Below, piece after piece: positions 19,053-28,487 of a stretch of DNA of 64,000 nt. The notes below the pieces were generated by a model. It saw only the letters and a program-made list of their open reading frames with translations, made no database searches and was not told where the DNA came from. Each line of letters begins with the position of its first letter. The stretch's first letter is position 1. Source of the DNA: Opitutia bacterium. GTDB lineage: Bacteria > Verrucomicrobiota > Verrucomicrobiia > Opitutales > UBA953. Made by a program: the position numbers and the translations under genes. The stretch is taken from the NCBI GenBank assembly GCA_947453335.1, contig CANGFP010000002.1:276510-340509 (forward strand). The letters are read 5' to 3'.

Positions 19053-20282
19053 TCAGCGGAGGGCGCCGCGTGTGTCGATGAGCGCCTTGCCGGCGAGGTC
19101 GGCGAGGCTCAGCGAGCCGAAGGCGCGGTGGTCGACGAGCAGCACCACCACGTTCGCGCGGGCGAGGGCCGCGGGCAGGTCGACGAGCTGGACCTTGCCG
19201 GCCAACGCCGCCGGCAAGGCCTGCACATGCGGCTCGACGGCAAGCACGGTCAGGCCGCCGTCCGCGAGGGCGCCGGCGATCTCCACGGCCGGCGATTCGC
19301 GGAGATCGTCGACGTTGGCCTTGAAGGCCAGGCCGAGGCAGGCGACGACCGGCCGGGCCTGGCGGGCGGCCGCGGCGCGCACCTGCGCCACGACGTGATG
19401 GGGCTTGCGGTCGTTCACCTCGCGGGCGACCCGGAGGAGACGCGCCTCCTCCGGCGCGGCGGCGACGATGAACCAAGGATCGACGGCGATGCAATGCCCG
19501 CCGACGCCGGGGCCCGGCTGCAGGATCTTCACGCGCGGGTGCCGGTTCGCCAGGCGGATGAGCTCCCAGACGTCGATCCCGAGCCGGTCGCAGATCAGCG
19601 AGAGCTCGTTCGCGAAGGCGATGTTGACGTCGCGGAAGGCGTTCTCCGTGAGCTTGGCCATCTCGGCCGTGCGCGCGTCGGTCAGGAAGATCTGCGCGGT
19701 GCAGAAGGTCTCGTACAGCTGCTTGGCCTTCGCCGCCGCGGCCGGGGTGAGCCCGCCGGCGATGCGGTCGTTGGAGACGAGCTCCTTCAGCATCTGCCCA
19801 GGCAGGATGCGTTCGGGACAATGGGCGTAAAGGAGGTCCGCGACGGGCGGGAGGCCCCGCCGGGCGAGCTCGTCCTCCAGCCAGCCGCGCACCTTCTCCG
19901 TCGTGCCGACAGGCGAGGTGGACTCCAGGATGATGAGGTTGCCCGCACGGACGTGCGGAGCGAGCGAGCGCGTCGCGGCCTCGACGAACCGGAGGTCCGG
20001 CTGCCGGGCGCCGTCGGCGAGGACGTCGAACGGGGTCGGTACGGCGAGGATGAACACCTCGGCCGGAGCCGGCTGTCCGGCGGCGCGCAGGTTCCCGGAC
20101 TGCACGGCGGCGCGGACGAGGACGTCGAGGTCCGGCTCCTGGATGTGGATGCGGCCGTGGTTGATGGTCTCGACGACGTCGGGCGAGACGTCGACGCCGA
20201 GCACGCGCTTGCCTTTGGTGGCGAAGATGGAGGCCGTAGGCAGGCCGATGTAGCCGAGGCCGAGGACGCAAAGGTCGTTCAT
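19053..20282 (-). CDS. wecC: UDP-N-acetyl-D-mannosamine dehydrogenase
   Basis: MNDLCVLGLGYIGLPTASIFATKGKRVLGVDV; PGPGVGGHCIAVDPWFIV. Confidence 0.93.
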   Translation of the reverse strand: MNDLCVLGLGYIGLPTASIFATKGKRVLGVDVSPDVVETINHGRIHIQEPDLDVLVRAAVQSGNLRAAGQPAPAEVFILAVPTPFDVLADGARQPDLRFVEAATRSLAPHVRAGNLIILESTSPVGTTEKVRGWLEDELARRGLPPVADLLYAHCPERILPGQMLKELVSNDRIAGGLTPAAAAKAKQLYETFCTAQIFLTDARTAEMAKLTENAFRDVNIAFANELSLICDRLGIDVWELIRLANRHPRVKILQPGPGVGGHCIAVDPWFIVAAAPEEARLLRVAREVNDRKPHHVVAQVRAAAARQARPVVACLGLAFKANVDDLRESPAVEIAGALADGGLTVLAVEPHVQALPAALAGKVQLVDLPAALARANVVVLLVDHRAFGSLSLADLAGKALIDTRGALR

Positions 20283-20286
20283 GGGA

Positions 20287-22350
20287 TCAGGAAACGGTCA
20301 AGGCCTGGAGGCGGATGGACCAACGGGAGACCTCGAGGAGTTCCTCGACCGGGATCGGCGACGGCGCCTCCGCGCGGACGGCGGCAAGGAAGGCCTGCAC
20401 GGCCCAGCGATGGCCTTTGTCCGGCGTGGACCTCCAGAAACCGCCGCGGTCGAAACCAGGGATGCCGCGCCCACGGCACCGGGTCCAGTTGTCGAGCTCG
20501 ACCTCCCAGCCGTCGCCGGAGATCAGGAAGCGCTCCTTCGGCAAGGCCGGATCGAGGTCGGTGAGGTAATGGATGTGACCGGTGGAACCGTCCGCGAACT
20601 CGAGCACGAAACGTCCGGCGTCCTGACCGTCGGCGCCGCGGCTGACCGCGTGGGCGGAGACGATCGGGACGCCCGCCCAGAAGCGGAGCAGGTCCACGAA
20701 ATGGCAGGCCTCGCCGACGATGCGTCCACCACCGACGCGGGGATCGAGCAGCCAATGGTCCGGAGGCAGGACGCCGGCGTTGATGATAGCCTCGAAGCGC
20801 TTGGGGCCGGGAACCTCGCGGAGCCGACGGCCGATATGCTGGGCCAACGGAGCGAAGCGGCGGTTGAAGCCGACCATCAGGATGCGGCCGCTTTCCGCCT
20901 GCGCGGCGGCGAGGTCGGCGAGCTCCCCCTCCGAAAGGGCCAGGGGCTTCTCGACCCACGCGGCCTTACCGGCACGCAGGACGGCGCTGGCCTGGGCCGC
21001 ATGCAGGTGATGGCGCGTGGAGATGAAGACCGCGCGCACGGCTTCGTCGGCCAACACCGAGGCGAGGCCGGTCGCGACGCGGGCGGCGCGGACCTGCCGG
21101 GCCAGGACCAAGGCGGAGGCCCCGCGCGCGGAGACGACATGAGCGACCGCCGGACGCGGCTCCTGGGCGAGGAGCGCCGGCGCCAAGGTGCGCGCGGCGA
21201 AATTGCCCGCCCCCACGAGCGCGACGACGGTCTGGGCGGGGACCGGCAGGGCCGACGACAGGACGAGCTCGCGCGCCAGGACTCCCTCTCGTCCGCCGTA
21301 CGCGAGCAGGAGGCCAAGGGTGCCGCCACGGTGGAGGTCGTCGTAGGCCCGCGGGGCCGCGGCGAACTCCAGACGACCCGAGACCAATCCGTCCGTCGTG
21401 AGGCGACCCTGGGACATCAGCTCAAGGACGGCGCGGAAATTCCCTTGCGCGGAATAGGCGTCGGCCGGGTCGGCGACGCCATACGAACGCGAAACCTGGA
21501 AGCTGACCTCCTCGCGGTAGAAATCCGCGCGGTCGAGCTGCAGGCCGACGACGCCGACGAGCACGACCTTGCCATGCCGGCGACAGCAACGGGCGGCTTG
21601 GTTGACGGGGGCGGAGTCGGCCGTCGACGCGGTGATGAGCACGCCGGCGACGCCCTGCCCGCCCGACCAGGCCAAGACGCTCGGCACCGGATCGGCCAGG
21701 GAATGGAGCGTGAAGCAGCGGGCCCCGAACCGTCCGGCCGCGAGGCATTTGTCGGGATCCGGATCGAGCCCGTAGACCTCGCAGCCTTGGGCGACGAGCA
21801 GGCGCACCGCCAACTGGCCGATGAGCCCGAGGCCCATGACGACCACGCGGGCGCCGGGGGCGACGCCCATGAGCCGGATGCCTTGGAGCGCGATCGCCGC
21901 CAGCGGGACGAAGGCCGCGTCTTCGTCGGGCACGTTGTCGGGGATCCGCGCGACGAGCCCGTCGGCCACGGAGACGACCTCCGCGTGAGGACCGTTGGAA
22001 ACGACGCGATCGCCGACCGCGAGGTCGGGCCGCGTCGGCGCCGAGACGACGCGACCGACATGGCAATACCCCATCGGGATCGGCTGCGCGAGCTTGCCGC
22101 GGATGGCCGTGAGCGTCGGCCAGAGGCCATCGGCGCGGACCTTCCGCCAGACCTGGCGCAGCCGTTCGGGCTGCTGGCGCGCCTTGCTGATCCAGTTGGC
22201 GCGGCCGAACGACACCAGCATGCGTTCCGTCCCCAAGGAGACCAAGGACTGCGTCGCCTGGATGAGCACGCGGCCGGACTCCGGCCCGGGAGCGGGCACG
22301 TCGGCCAGTTCCGTCCTGCCGGAACCAAGGTGCTGGAGGATCTGCCGCAT
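20287..22350 (-). CDS. Bi-domain oxidoreductase (zinc-type dehydrogenase fused to Gfo/Idh/MocA)
   Basis: N-half GYCHVGRVV...VVVMGLGLIGQLAVRLLVAQGCEVYGLDPD; C-half VALVGAGNFAARTLAPALL...EKPLALSEGELADL. Confidence 0.88.
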   Translation of the reverse strand: MRQILQHLGSGRTELADVPAPGPESGRVLIQATQSLVSLGTERMLVSFGRANWISKARQQPERLRQVWRKVRADGLWPTLTAIRGKLAQPIPMGYCHVGRVVSAPTRPDLAVGDRVVSNGPHAEVVSVADGLVARIPDNVPDEDAAFVPLAAIALQGIRLMGVAPGARVVVMGLGLIGQLAVRLLVAQGCEVYGLDPDPDKCLAAGRFGARCFTLHSLADPVPSVLAWSGGQGVAGVLITASTADSAPVNQAARCCRRHGKVVLVGVVGLQLDRADFYREEVSFQVSRSYGVADPADAYSAQGNFRAVLELMSQGRLTTDGLVSGRLEFAAAPRAYDDLHRGGTLGLLLAYGGREGVLARELVLSSALPVPAQTVVALVGAGNFAARTLAPALLAQEPRPAVAHVVSARGASALVLARQVRAARVATGLASVLADEAVRAVFISTRHHLHAAQASAVLRAGKAAWVEKPLALSEGELADLAAAQAESGRILMVGFNRRFAPLAQHIGRRLREVPGPKRFEAIINAGVLPPDHWLLDPRVGGGRIVGEACHFVDLLRFWAGVPIVSAHAVSRGADGQDAGRFVLEFADGSTGHIHYLTDLDPALPKERFLISGDGWEVELDNWTRCRGRGIPGFDRGGFWRSTPDKGHRWAVQAFLAAVRAEAPSPIPVEELLEVSRWSIRLQALTVS

Positions 22351-22360
22351 CAGGGGACGT

Positions 22361-24034
22361 TTAGCCGGCGGACTCGCCATCGGGCTGGGCCCGCAGGTCG
22401 TGTTCGGTGAAGGTCACCATGGCCGCGGCGACCAACGCCAAGGCGTAGAGCAACGGCGTGAACCAGAAGATCAGCTCCAACCAAGCATGCAGGCCGACGA
22501 GGACGAGGACGCCCGCGAGCGGGATGGCTTCGGGATGGCCCCGGCGGCAGGCGCGACGGATCCAACGCGCCAACCACCACAGACCGGCCAGCACGGGCAG
22601 CATGCCGAGCACGCCCCACTCCGCCAGCATCTGAAGCCAATCGCAATGGGCGTAGGTGGCGCGGATGGCGAGCTTGCCCTTGGAGTCCTGCAGCGCCTTC
22701 TCTTCGGCCTGGAAGACCGGCGACACCCAGCGGTAGGAACCGGCGCCCCACCCCGTCCAGACCTTGCCCGACCATCCGCCCGCCGTGGCCATGGTCCATG
22801 TCGACCGCCGCAGCGGCGCGCGATCGTCGCCGCCGGAGAGCCGATAGGCCGCGGCCTTCTGCTGGACCTTCTTTTCCAGGCTGCGGAAATCGCCCACGAA
22901 CGCAAAGGCCAGCGACACGATGAGCAACCCGCCGGCGGCGAACCAGAAGACCTCGCGGTGGACGTCGCCGTCGCGGGGCGCGCCCAGGAAATAGGCCAGC
23001 GGCGCCACGACCAGCAGCAGGAGCAGGCTGACGACGGAGGCGCCGATGCTGGTGGTGAAGAACACGAACAGGCTCAGGAAGACCGTGAGGAACGCCGCGA
23101 GCAGGTAGGGCCCGCCGCGCACGACGGAGGCCTGCGAGCGGCGGAGATGCCAGAACGTGAGCGCCAAGGCCAAGGCCGCGTGCAGATAGAAGTAGATCCC
23201 GGCGTGGTTGCGGTTGATGAACGTGCCGAAGGTCGTCGCACCGACGGGCACCGGATAGCCCAAGATGGACTCCGTATAGCCGCGCTGGTTCAGGAAGCCG
23301 AAGACGGCGTACCCGGACGCCACGACGACGCTCGTCCACGCGAGGATGACCAATCCTTGGCGCCGACGCAGGCCCGCGCGCAGCGCGCCGAACACCAACC
23401 ACGGCCCCAGGAGCGTCAGCATCAGCCGCCAGGCGTTCATCCCTCCCGGATCGTTCTCATCCGAGATGAACGGCGCGGCCAGGCCGCTCGGCAGCCAGGC
23501 CACCGGCTTCTCGCGGAAGATCCGCCAGAAGAGGTCCTTCTCGACGACGGTGCCCCACGGGTTGAGCGCTTGCACCGCGCAATAGGCGAAGAGCGCCACC
23601 ACGACCCAGAACGGCACGGAGGTCGCCCAGTCGCGGAGGCATTCGCGCGCGGAACGGGACCGCAGGTCTCCGTACATCAGGATGGCGGGAAGCATCTGCC
23701 CGAGCGCGGCTCCGAGGGGGAAAGCCAGGTAATCGAGGTTCGTCGCGGCGCTGAAGCCATCAGCAGGGTTCGGTAGGCGCAACCAGGCGAAGCCCAAGGC
23801 GGCGACCCAGGTCGCCAAGGCGACGCATTGGGCGCGATGGTCGCCGACCGCCGCGATCAGCGCGGCCACGGCGAGCCCCGACGTCAGCAGGACCGTCCAG
23901 AGCACGGCCCCGCCCCACGACCACGGCACCAACGCGAGGATGAGCCCCGTCAAGCCGATGACGGAGACCTCGCGGGGCGTGAGCGCCGGTCGGCGCGCGC
24001 GCCGGCCGGCTTCGAAGGCGATGTCGGCGGACAT
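22361..24034 (-). CDS. O-antigen ligase family protein
   Basis: Polytopic; GTFINRNHAGIYFYLHAALAL and WTGWGAGSYRWVSPVF...YAHCDWLQMLAEWGVLGM (WaaL/Wzy_C-like). Confidence 0.85.
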   Translation of the reverse strand: MSADIAFEAGRRARRPALTPREVSVIGLTGLILALVPWSWGGAVLWTVLLTSGLAVAALIAAVGDHRAQCVALATWVAALGFAWLRLPNPADGFSAATNLDYLAFPLGAALGQMLPAILMYGDLRSRSARECLRDWATSVPFWVVVALFAYCAVQALNPWGTVVEKDLFWRIFREKPVAWLPSGLAAPFISDENDPGGMNAWRLMLTLLGPWLVFGALRAGLRRRQGLVILAWTSVVVASGYAVFGFLNQRGYTESILGYPVPVGATTFGTFINRNHAGIYFYLHAALALALTFWHLRRSQASVVRGGPYLLAAFLTVFLSLFVFFTTSIGASVVSLLLLLVVAPLAYFLGAPRDGDVHREVFWFAAGGLLIVSLAFAFVGDFRSLEKKVQQKAAAYRLSGGDDRAPLRRSTWTMATAGGWSGKVWTGWGAGSYRWVSPVFQAEEKALQDSKGKLAIRATYAHCDWLQMLAEWGVLGMLPVLAGLWWLARWIRRACRRGHPEAIPLAGVLVLVGLHAWLELIFWFTPLLYALALVAAAMVTFTEHDLRAQPDGESAG

Positions 24035-24039
24035 GCGTT

Positions 24040-25014
24040 TCAGACGAGACCGGCCTGGTAGATGTCGTGGATGCGCAGCAGGCCGAGGCAACGCTGCGTC
24101 TCGGGATCGGTCACGGGCAGGACGGAGATCTGGGAAGGACGGTCCTCCATCACGCGGGCGGCTTCGCCCAGGGAAACGGACGGATGCGTGCGGATGGGGT
24201 TCCTGGTCATGATATCCGCGGCGGTCGCGGCGTTGAGGTCGACGCCCCGGCCCAGCGCGCGCCGCAGGTCGCCGTCGGTGATGAGGCCGACGAGCACCCC
24301 GTCGGCTCCGAGGATGCAGGCGGCGCCGTGCGGATGGCGCGTCATGGCGATGACCGCGTCGCGCAGCGAGGCGGTGGCGGCGACCACGGCGCAACGCTCG
24401 AGCGGCTGCAGCGCCTCGCCGACGGTCAACAGCAGGTTGCGGCCCAGCTGGCCGGCCGGGTGGAAGCGGGCGAAATCGGCGGCCGCGAAACCACGCTTGG
24501 TCATCAGCGCGGCCGCGAGGGCGTCGCCCAAGGCGAGGGTCAGCAGCGCGCTCGTCGTCGGCACCATGCCCAACGGATCCGCCTCCGGGCGGGCCCCGAT
24601 GTCGAGCACGACATCCGCCTGCGAGGCCAGCGGCGACTGCACGTTGCCGACGATGGCGATGAGCGGAGACTTGAACGTGCGGAGGACCGGCAGAAGCCGG
24701 ACCAGTTCGGCGGTCGTCCCGGAACGCGAGATGAGGACGACCGGGTCGCCGGGCTGGAGGATGCCGAGGTCGCCGTGCACGGCGTCGGCGGCGTGCAGGA
24801 AGATCGCCGGCGTGCCGGTGCTGCACAAGGTGGCGGCGATCTTCTGCGCGATGAGGCCGGACTTGCCGACGCCGCAGAGGACGACCTTGCCGCGATGCGC
24901 GGCGATGCGGTCGACGGCCTGGGTGAAGGCGCCGTCCAGGCGCGTGGCCAGTTCGGCGAGGGCTTCGGCTTCGGCCTGCAGGAGGGAGCGGGCGGAGTTG
25001 AGAGGAGCGTTCAT
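24040..25014 (-). CDS. kdsD: Arabinose-5-phosphate isomerase (SIS + CBS domains)
   Basis: KVVLCGVGKSGLIAQKIAATLCSTGTPAIFLHAADAVHGDLG; two CBS domains. Confidence 0.93.
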   Translation of the reverse strand: MNAPLNSARSLLQAEAEALAELATRLDGAFTQAVDRIAAHRGKVVLCGVGKSGLIAQKIAATLCSTGTPAIFLHAADAVHGDLGILQPGDPVVLISRSGTTAELVRLLPVLRTFKSPLIAIVGNVQSPLASQADVVLDIGARPEADPLGMVPTTSALLTLALGDALAAALMTKRGFAAADFARFHPAGQLGRNLLLTVGEALQPLERCAVVAATASLRDAVIAMTRHPHGAACILGADGVLVGLITDGDLRRALGRGVDLNAATAADIMTRNPIRTHPSVSLGEAARVMEDRPSQISVLPVTDPETQRCLGLLRIHDIYQAGLV

Positions 25015-25105
25015 GAAGGTTGGAGGCGGGGCGGAAAGGACGGCGCCCGTCCGCCGAAACGGCGGGCGGACGTGCCTAAGCGGATGGGCGGCAGGACGCC
25101 GAAGG

Positions 25106-25840
25106 TCAGCGCAGCAGCCTGCGGGCGACCTCAAGGTCCTCGGGCGTGTCGATCGCCACGGGATGGTAGTCGGTGACGACCGTCTGGAAGGTCAGGCCAT
25201 GCGCCAGGAAGCGCAGCTGCTCGAGCGATTCGGCCGTCTCGAGCTCCGTCGGCGCGAGCCGCGAATAGCCCGCCAAAGTGGCGCGGTCGTAGCCGTAGAC
25301 GCCGATATGCACCCAGTAGTCGCGGCGGGAGACCCATTCGGCCGGATCGACGCCGCGCAGGTGCGGGATCGGGCTGCGCGAGAAGTAGATGGCCTCGCCG
25401 TTCTCGGCGCGCACGACCTTCACCACGCTGCTGGCCAGGAGCCGCTCCGCGGAACGGAGCTTCGAGACGGCGGTGACGAGACGGCACTTCGTCTCCTTCC
25501 AGCGCGAGATCAGGCCATCCAGGAGCGCCGGCTCGATGAAAGGCTCGTCGCCTTGGACGTTGAGGAAGAAGTCGCCCGGAACGCGGTCGACGACGCTCGC
25601 CATGCGCGCCGTGCCGGACGGGCAGTCGGGGGAAGTCATCACGACCTCGGCGCCGAAGCCGCGGGCCGCGTGCGCGACCTCCTCGGAATCGGTCAGGAGG
25701 ATCACGCGGTCGGCTTGGCGGACTTGGCGCGCCTTCTCCCAGACATGCTGCACGACCGGTTTGCCGCCGAGGTCGAGGAGGACCTTGCGCGGCAGGCGCG
25801 TCGAGGCGATGCGGGCCGGGATGCAGAGCGTGATGGACAT
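25106..25840 (-). CDS. kdsB: 3-deoxy-manno-octulosonate cytidylyltransferase
   Basis: CIPARIASTRLPRKVLLDLGGKPVVQHVWEKA; NVQGDEPFIEP. Confidence 0.95.
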   Translation of the reverse strand: MSITLCIPARIASTRLPRKVLLDLGGKPVVQHVWEKARQVRQADRVILLTDSEEVAHAARGFGAEVVMTSPDCPSGTARMASVVDRVPGDFFLNVQGDEPFIEPALLDGLISRWKETKCRLVTAVSKLRSAERLLASSVVKVVRAENGEAIYFSRSPIPHLRGVDPAEWVSRRDYWVHIGVYGYDRATLAGYSRLAPTELETAESLEQLRFLAHGLTFQTVVTDYHPVAIDTPEDLEVARRLLR

Positions 25841-25861
25841 GGCTGGGAAGGGAGCGACGGG

Positions 25862-26803
25862 CTACTTCCGCGCGGCGGCGTCGTTGGCGAGGTACCAGGC
25901 ATAGACGCCGCGGATGCCCTCATCGAGGCCGATGCGCGGGGCCCAGCCCAAGGCGCGGATGCGGGAGACATCCATGAGCTTGCGCGGCGTGCCGTCGGGC
26001 ATGGCCGGATCGAACTCCAGCTCGCCGGTGAAGCCGACCGTGGCCGCGACCTTCTGGGCGAGCTCGCGGATGGAGAGTTCCTCGCCCGATCCGATGTTGA
26101 TGTGGCCGGCCTCCGAATAGCGGTCCATGAGCGCGAGGCAGGCCTGGGCGACGTCGTCGGCGTGCAGGAACTCCCGCAGCGGCGTACCCGTGCCCCACAG
26201 CCTGAGCCGGGCGTCGCCGCGCTGCTTCGCCTCGTGCATCTTGCGGACCAAGGCCGGGAGCACGTGCGAGTTCTGCAGGGAGAAGTTGTCGCCGAGCCCG
26301 TAGAGGTTGCAGGGCATCGCGCTGATGAAGTCGCAGCCATGCTGCTGGCGCGCGAACGTGCAGAGCTTGATGCCCGCGATCTTCGCGACCGCGTAGGCCT
26401 CGTTGGTGACCTCCAGCGGCCCCGTGAGGAGGGACGCCTCCTGGATGGGCTGCGGCGCGAACTTCGGGTAGATGCAGCTCGACCCGAGGAAGAGCAGCTT
26501 GCGGACGCCGGCGACCCGGGCGCCCTCGATGACGTTGGCCGCCATCATGAGGTTGTCGTACAGGAAGTCGTACGGCGCCGACGAATTGTGGTGGATGCCG
26601 CCGACGCGCGCGGCCGCCATGATGACGTACGCCGGGCGTTCCTGCGCGTAGAAGGCGCGGACCGCGGCGCCGTCCCGCAGGTCGAGCTCGGCCGAGGTGC
26701 GCACGACGACCTGCGCATGGCCGGCGGCCTGGAGCGCGCGGACGACGGCGGAGCCCACCATCCCGCGGTGGCCGGCGACGAAGATCTTGGCGGCGCGGTC
26801 CAT
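25862..26803 (-). CDS. fcl: GDP-L-fucose synthase
   Basis: [48 protein letters not shown]. Confidence 0.95.
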   Translation of the reverse strand: MDRAAKIFVAGHRGMVGSAVVRALQAAGHAQVVVRTSAELDLRDGAAVRAFYAQERPAYVIMAAARVGGIHHNSSAPYDFLYDNLMMAANVIEGARVAGVRKLLFLGSSCIYPKFAPQPIQEASLLTGPLEVTNEAYAVAKIAGIKLCTFARQQHGCDFISAMPCNLYGLGDNFSLQNSHVLPALVRKMHEAKQRGDARLRLWGTGTPLREFLHADDVAQACLALMDRYSEAGHINIGSGEELSIRELAQKVAATVGFTGELEFDPAMPDGTPRKLMDVSRIRALGWAPRIGLDEGIRGVYAWYLANDAAARK

Positions 26804-26806
26804 CGC

Positions 26807-27868
26807 TCAGCGATGCTTGTGGGCGACGAGCTTGAGGTCCGAGTCGACCATCTTGTGCACGAGCTGCTCGAAGGACGTCTGCTGCGGATTCCAGCCCAGT
26901 TCGCGGATGGCCTTGGCCGGGTTGCCCAGCAGTTGCTCGACCTCGGTCGGACGGAAATACCGCGGGTCGACGGCGACGAGCGTCTTGCCCGTCTTGCGAT
27001 CGACGCCCTTCTCGTCCGCGCCCTGGCCGCGCCATTCCAGCTCGATGCCGGCGCGGCGGAAGGCATGGGTGCAGAACTCGCGGACCGTGTACATCTTGCC
27101 CGTCGCGATGACGAAGTCATCGGGCTGGTGGTGCTGCAGGATCAGCCACATGCACTGCACGAAGTCCGGGGCGTAGCCCCAGTCGCGCTGCGAGGAGAGG
27201 TTGCCGAGGAAGAGGCAGTCCTGGCGGCCATGCACGATGTTGGCGACCGCGAGCGTGATCTTGCGGGTCACGAACGTCTCGCCGCGGCGCTCGGACTCGT
27301 GGTTGAAGAGGATGCCGTTGCTGGCGAAGATGCCGTAGGCCTCGCGGTAGTTGCGCGTGATCCAATAGGCGTAGATCTTGGCGACGCCATACGGGCTGCG
27401 CGGGTAGAAGGGCGTGGTCTCGGACTGCGGGACCTCGACGACCTTGCCGTAGAGCTCCGACGTCGACGCCTGGTAGATGCGGACCTTCTTCTCCATCTTC
27501 AGGATGCGGATGGCCTCGAGGAGGCGGAGCGTGCCGACGCCGTCGGTGTCCGCGGTGTACTCCGGGACGTCGAAGGACACCTTCACGTGGGACATGGCGC
27601 CGAGGTTGTAGATTTCGTCGGGCTGGACGTCGCCGATGACGCGGATGAGGTTGGTGCTGTCGCCGAGGTCGCCGTAGTGCAGGTGGATCTTCTTGACGTG
27701 GATGTCGCGCACGAGGTCGTCCATGTACAGATGCTCGATGCGTTCGGTGTTGAAGCTCGAGGAGCGGCGGATGAGGCCGTGGACCTCGTAGCCTTTGTTG
27801 AGAAGGAACTCGGCGAGGTAGGAGCCGTCCTGGCCCGTGATGCCGGTGATGAGAGCGCGTTTTTTCAT
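26807..27868 (-). CDS. gmd: GDP-mannose 4,6-dehydratase
   Basis: [47 protein letters not shown]. Confidence 0.97.
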   Translation of the reverse strand: MKKRALITGITGQDGSYLAEFLLNKGYEVHGLIRRSSSFNTERIEHLYMDDLVRDIHVKKIHLHYGDLGDSTNLIRVIGDVQPDEIYNLGAMSHVKVSFDVPEYTADTDGVGTLRLLEAIRILKMEKKVRIYQASTSELYGKVVEVPQSETTPFYPRSPYGVAKIYAYWITRNYREAYGIFASNGILFNHESERRGETFVTRKITLAVANIVHGRQDCLFLGNLSSQRDWGYAPDFVQCMWLILQHHQPDDFVIATGKMYTVREFCTHAFRRAGIELEWRGQGADEKGVDRKTGKTLVAVDPRYFRPTEVEQLLGNPAKAIRELGWNPQQTSFEQLVHKMVDSDLKLVAHKHR

Positions 27869-27886
27869 GTCAGGTGAAAGGGTGGG

Positions 27887-28324
27887 TCAGGCCTGGCCTT
27901 GCTTGGCGGCGGCGATGATGCGGGAACTGCTGTCGATCTTGGCGCCGAGGCCGTCGATGAGACGGGCGCCGTGGCGGTTGAGCACGGCCATCTCGGGGAT
28001 GTTGCCGGCGTGGCGGTCGCCTCCCTTGCAGAAGACGGCTTCATGCCCAGCGGCCTTGGCCTCGGCGATGAGCCGGTCGAGCGTCGCGCAGACGGATCCA
28101 TCGGCGTCGATGGCCAGCACCGCGCGGTCGACGATGCGGAGCGCGGCCGTCACCGCGAGGCGGGTGTCCTGGTCGATGAAGGACTTGCCCTTCTTGAGGG
28201 CGCCTTGCGCGTCGTTGTTGACGATGACCCAGAGGGCGTCGCCTTGGGCGCGGGACAGCTCGAGCAGCTCGAGGTGGCCGCGATGCATGGGGTCGAAGTA
28301 GCCGCTGGTGATGGCGATGCGCAT
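27887..28324 (-). CDS. Adenylyl/cytidylyltransferase family protein (HldE C-domain-like)
   Basis: MRIAITSGYFDPMHRGHLELLELSRAQG (HxGH); KGGDRHAGNIPE; first gene of the EPS operon. Confidence 0.85.
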   Translation of the reverse strand: MRIAITSGYFDPMHRGHLELLELSRAQGDALWVIVNNDAQGALKKGKSFIDQDTRLAVTAALRIVDRAVLAIDADGSVCATLDRLIAEAKAAGHEAVFCKGGDRHAGNIPEMAVLNRHGARLIDGLGAKIDSSSRIIAAAKQGQA

Positions 28325-28408
28325 GAGAAGGTGACCTAGGCGGGGATTAGGGGAAAAACGCGGCTTGGACACCTCGAAAGATTCCACTGAGGCATCTTAA
28401 CCACTCGG

Positions 28409-28420
28409 GCAGGCTACCGC
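28409..28420 (-). promoter_or_regulatory. ops/JUMPstart-like element in EPS operon leader
   Basis: Minus strand TGCGGTAGCCTGC vs E. coli ops GGCGGTAGCGTGC: 11/13 identical, about 85 nt upstream of the first EPS gene, correct orientation. Confidence 0.45.
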
Positions 28421-28487
28421 ACGTGGAGGCGTTGGTGGCCGCACGTGAGGGAAGTTCGACTGTCAGCCGACGGATCGGCCAAAAACC

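Noticed and set aside
17436-20564. 1042-aa plus-strand ORF
   Set aside because: Antisense to heparinase and wecC genes; compositional artefact
24062-27877. 1271-aa plus-strand ORF
   Set aside because: Antisense to clearly recognisable kdsD/kdsB/fcl/gmd; no protein-family signal
1-28324. Mobile genomic island with integrase
   Set aside because: No integrase, transposase or flanking direct repeats seen; the tRNA-like piece in the leader is a 5'-half, unlike typical 3'-end attachment sites
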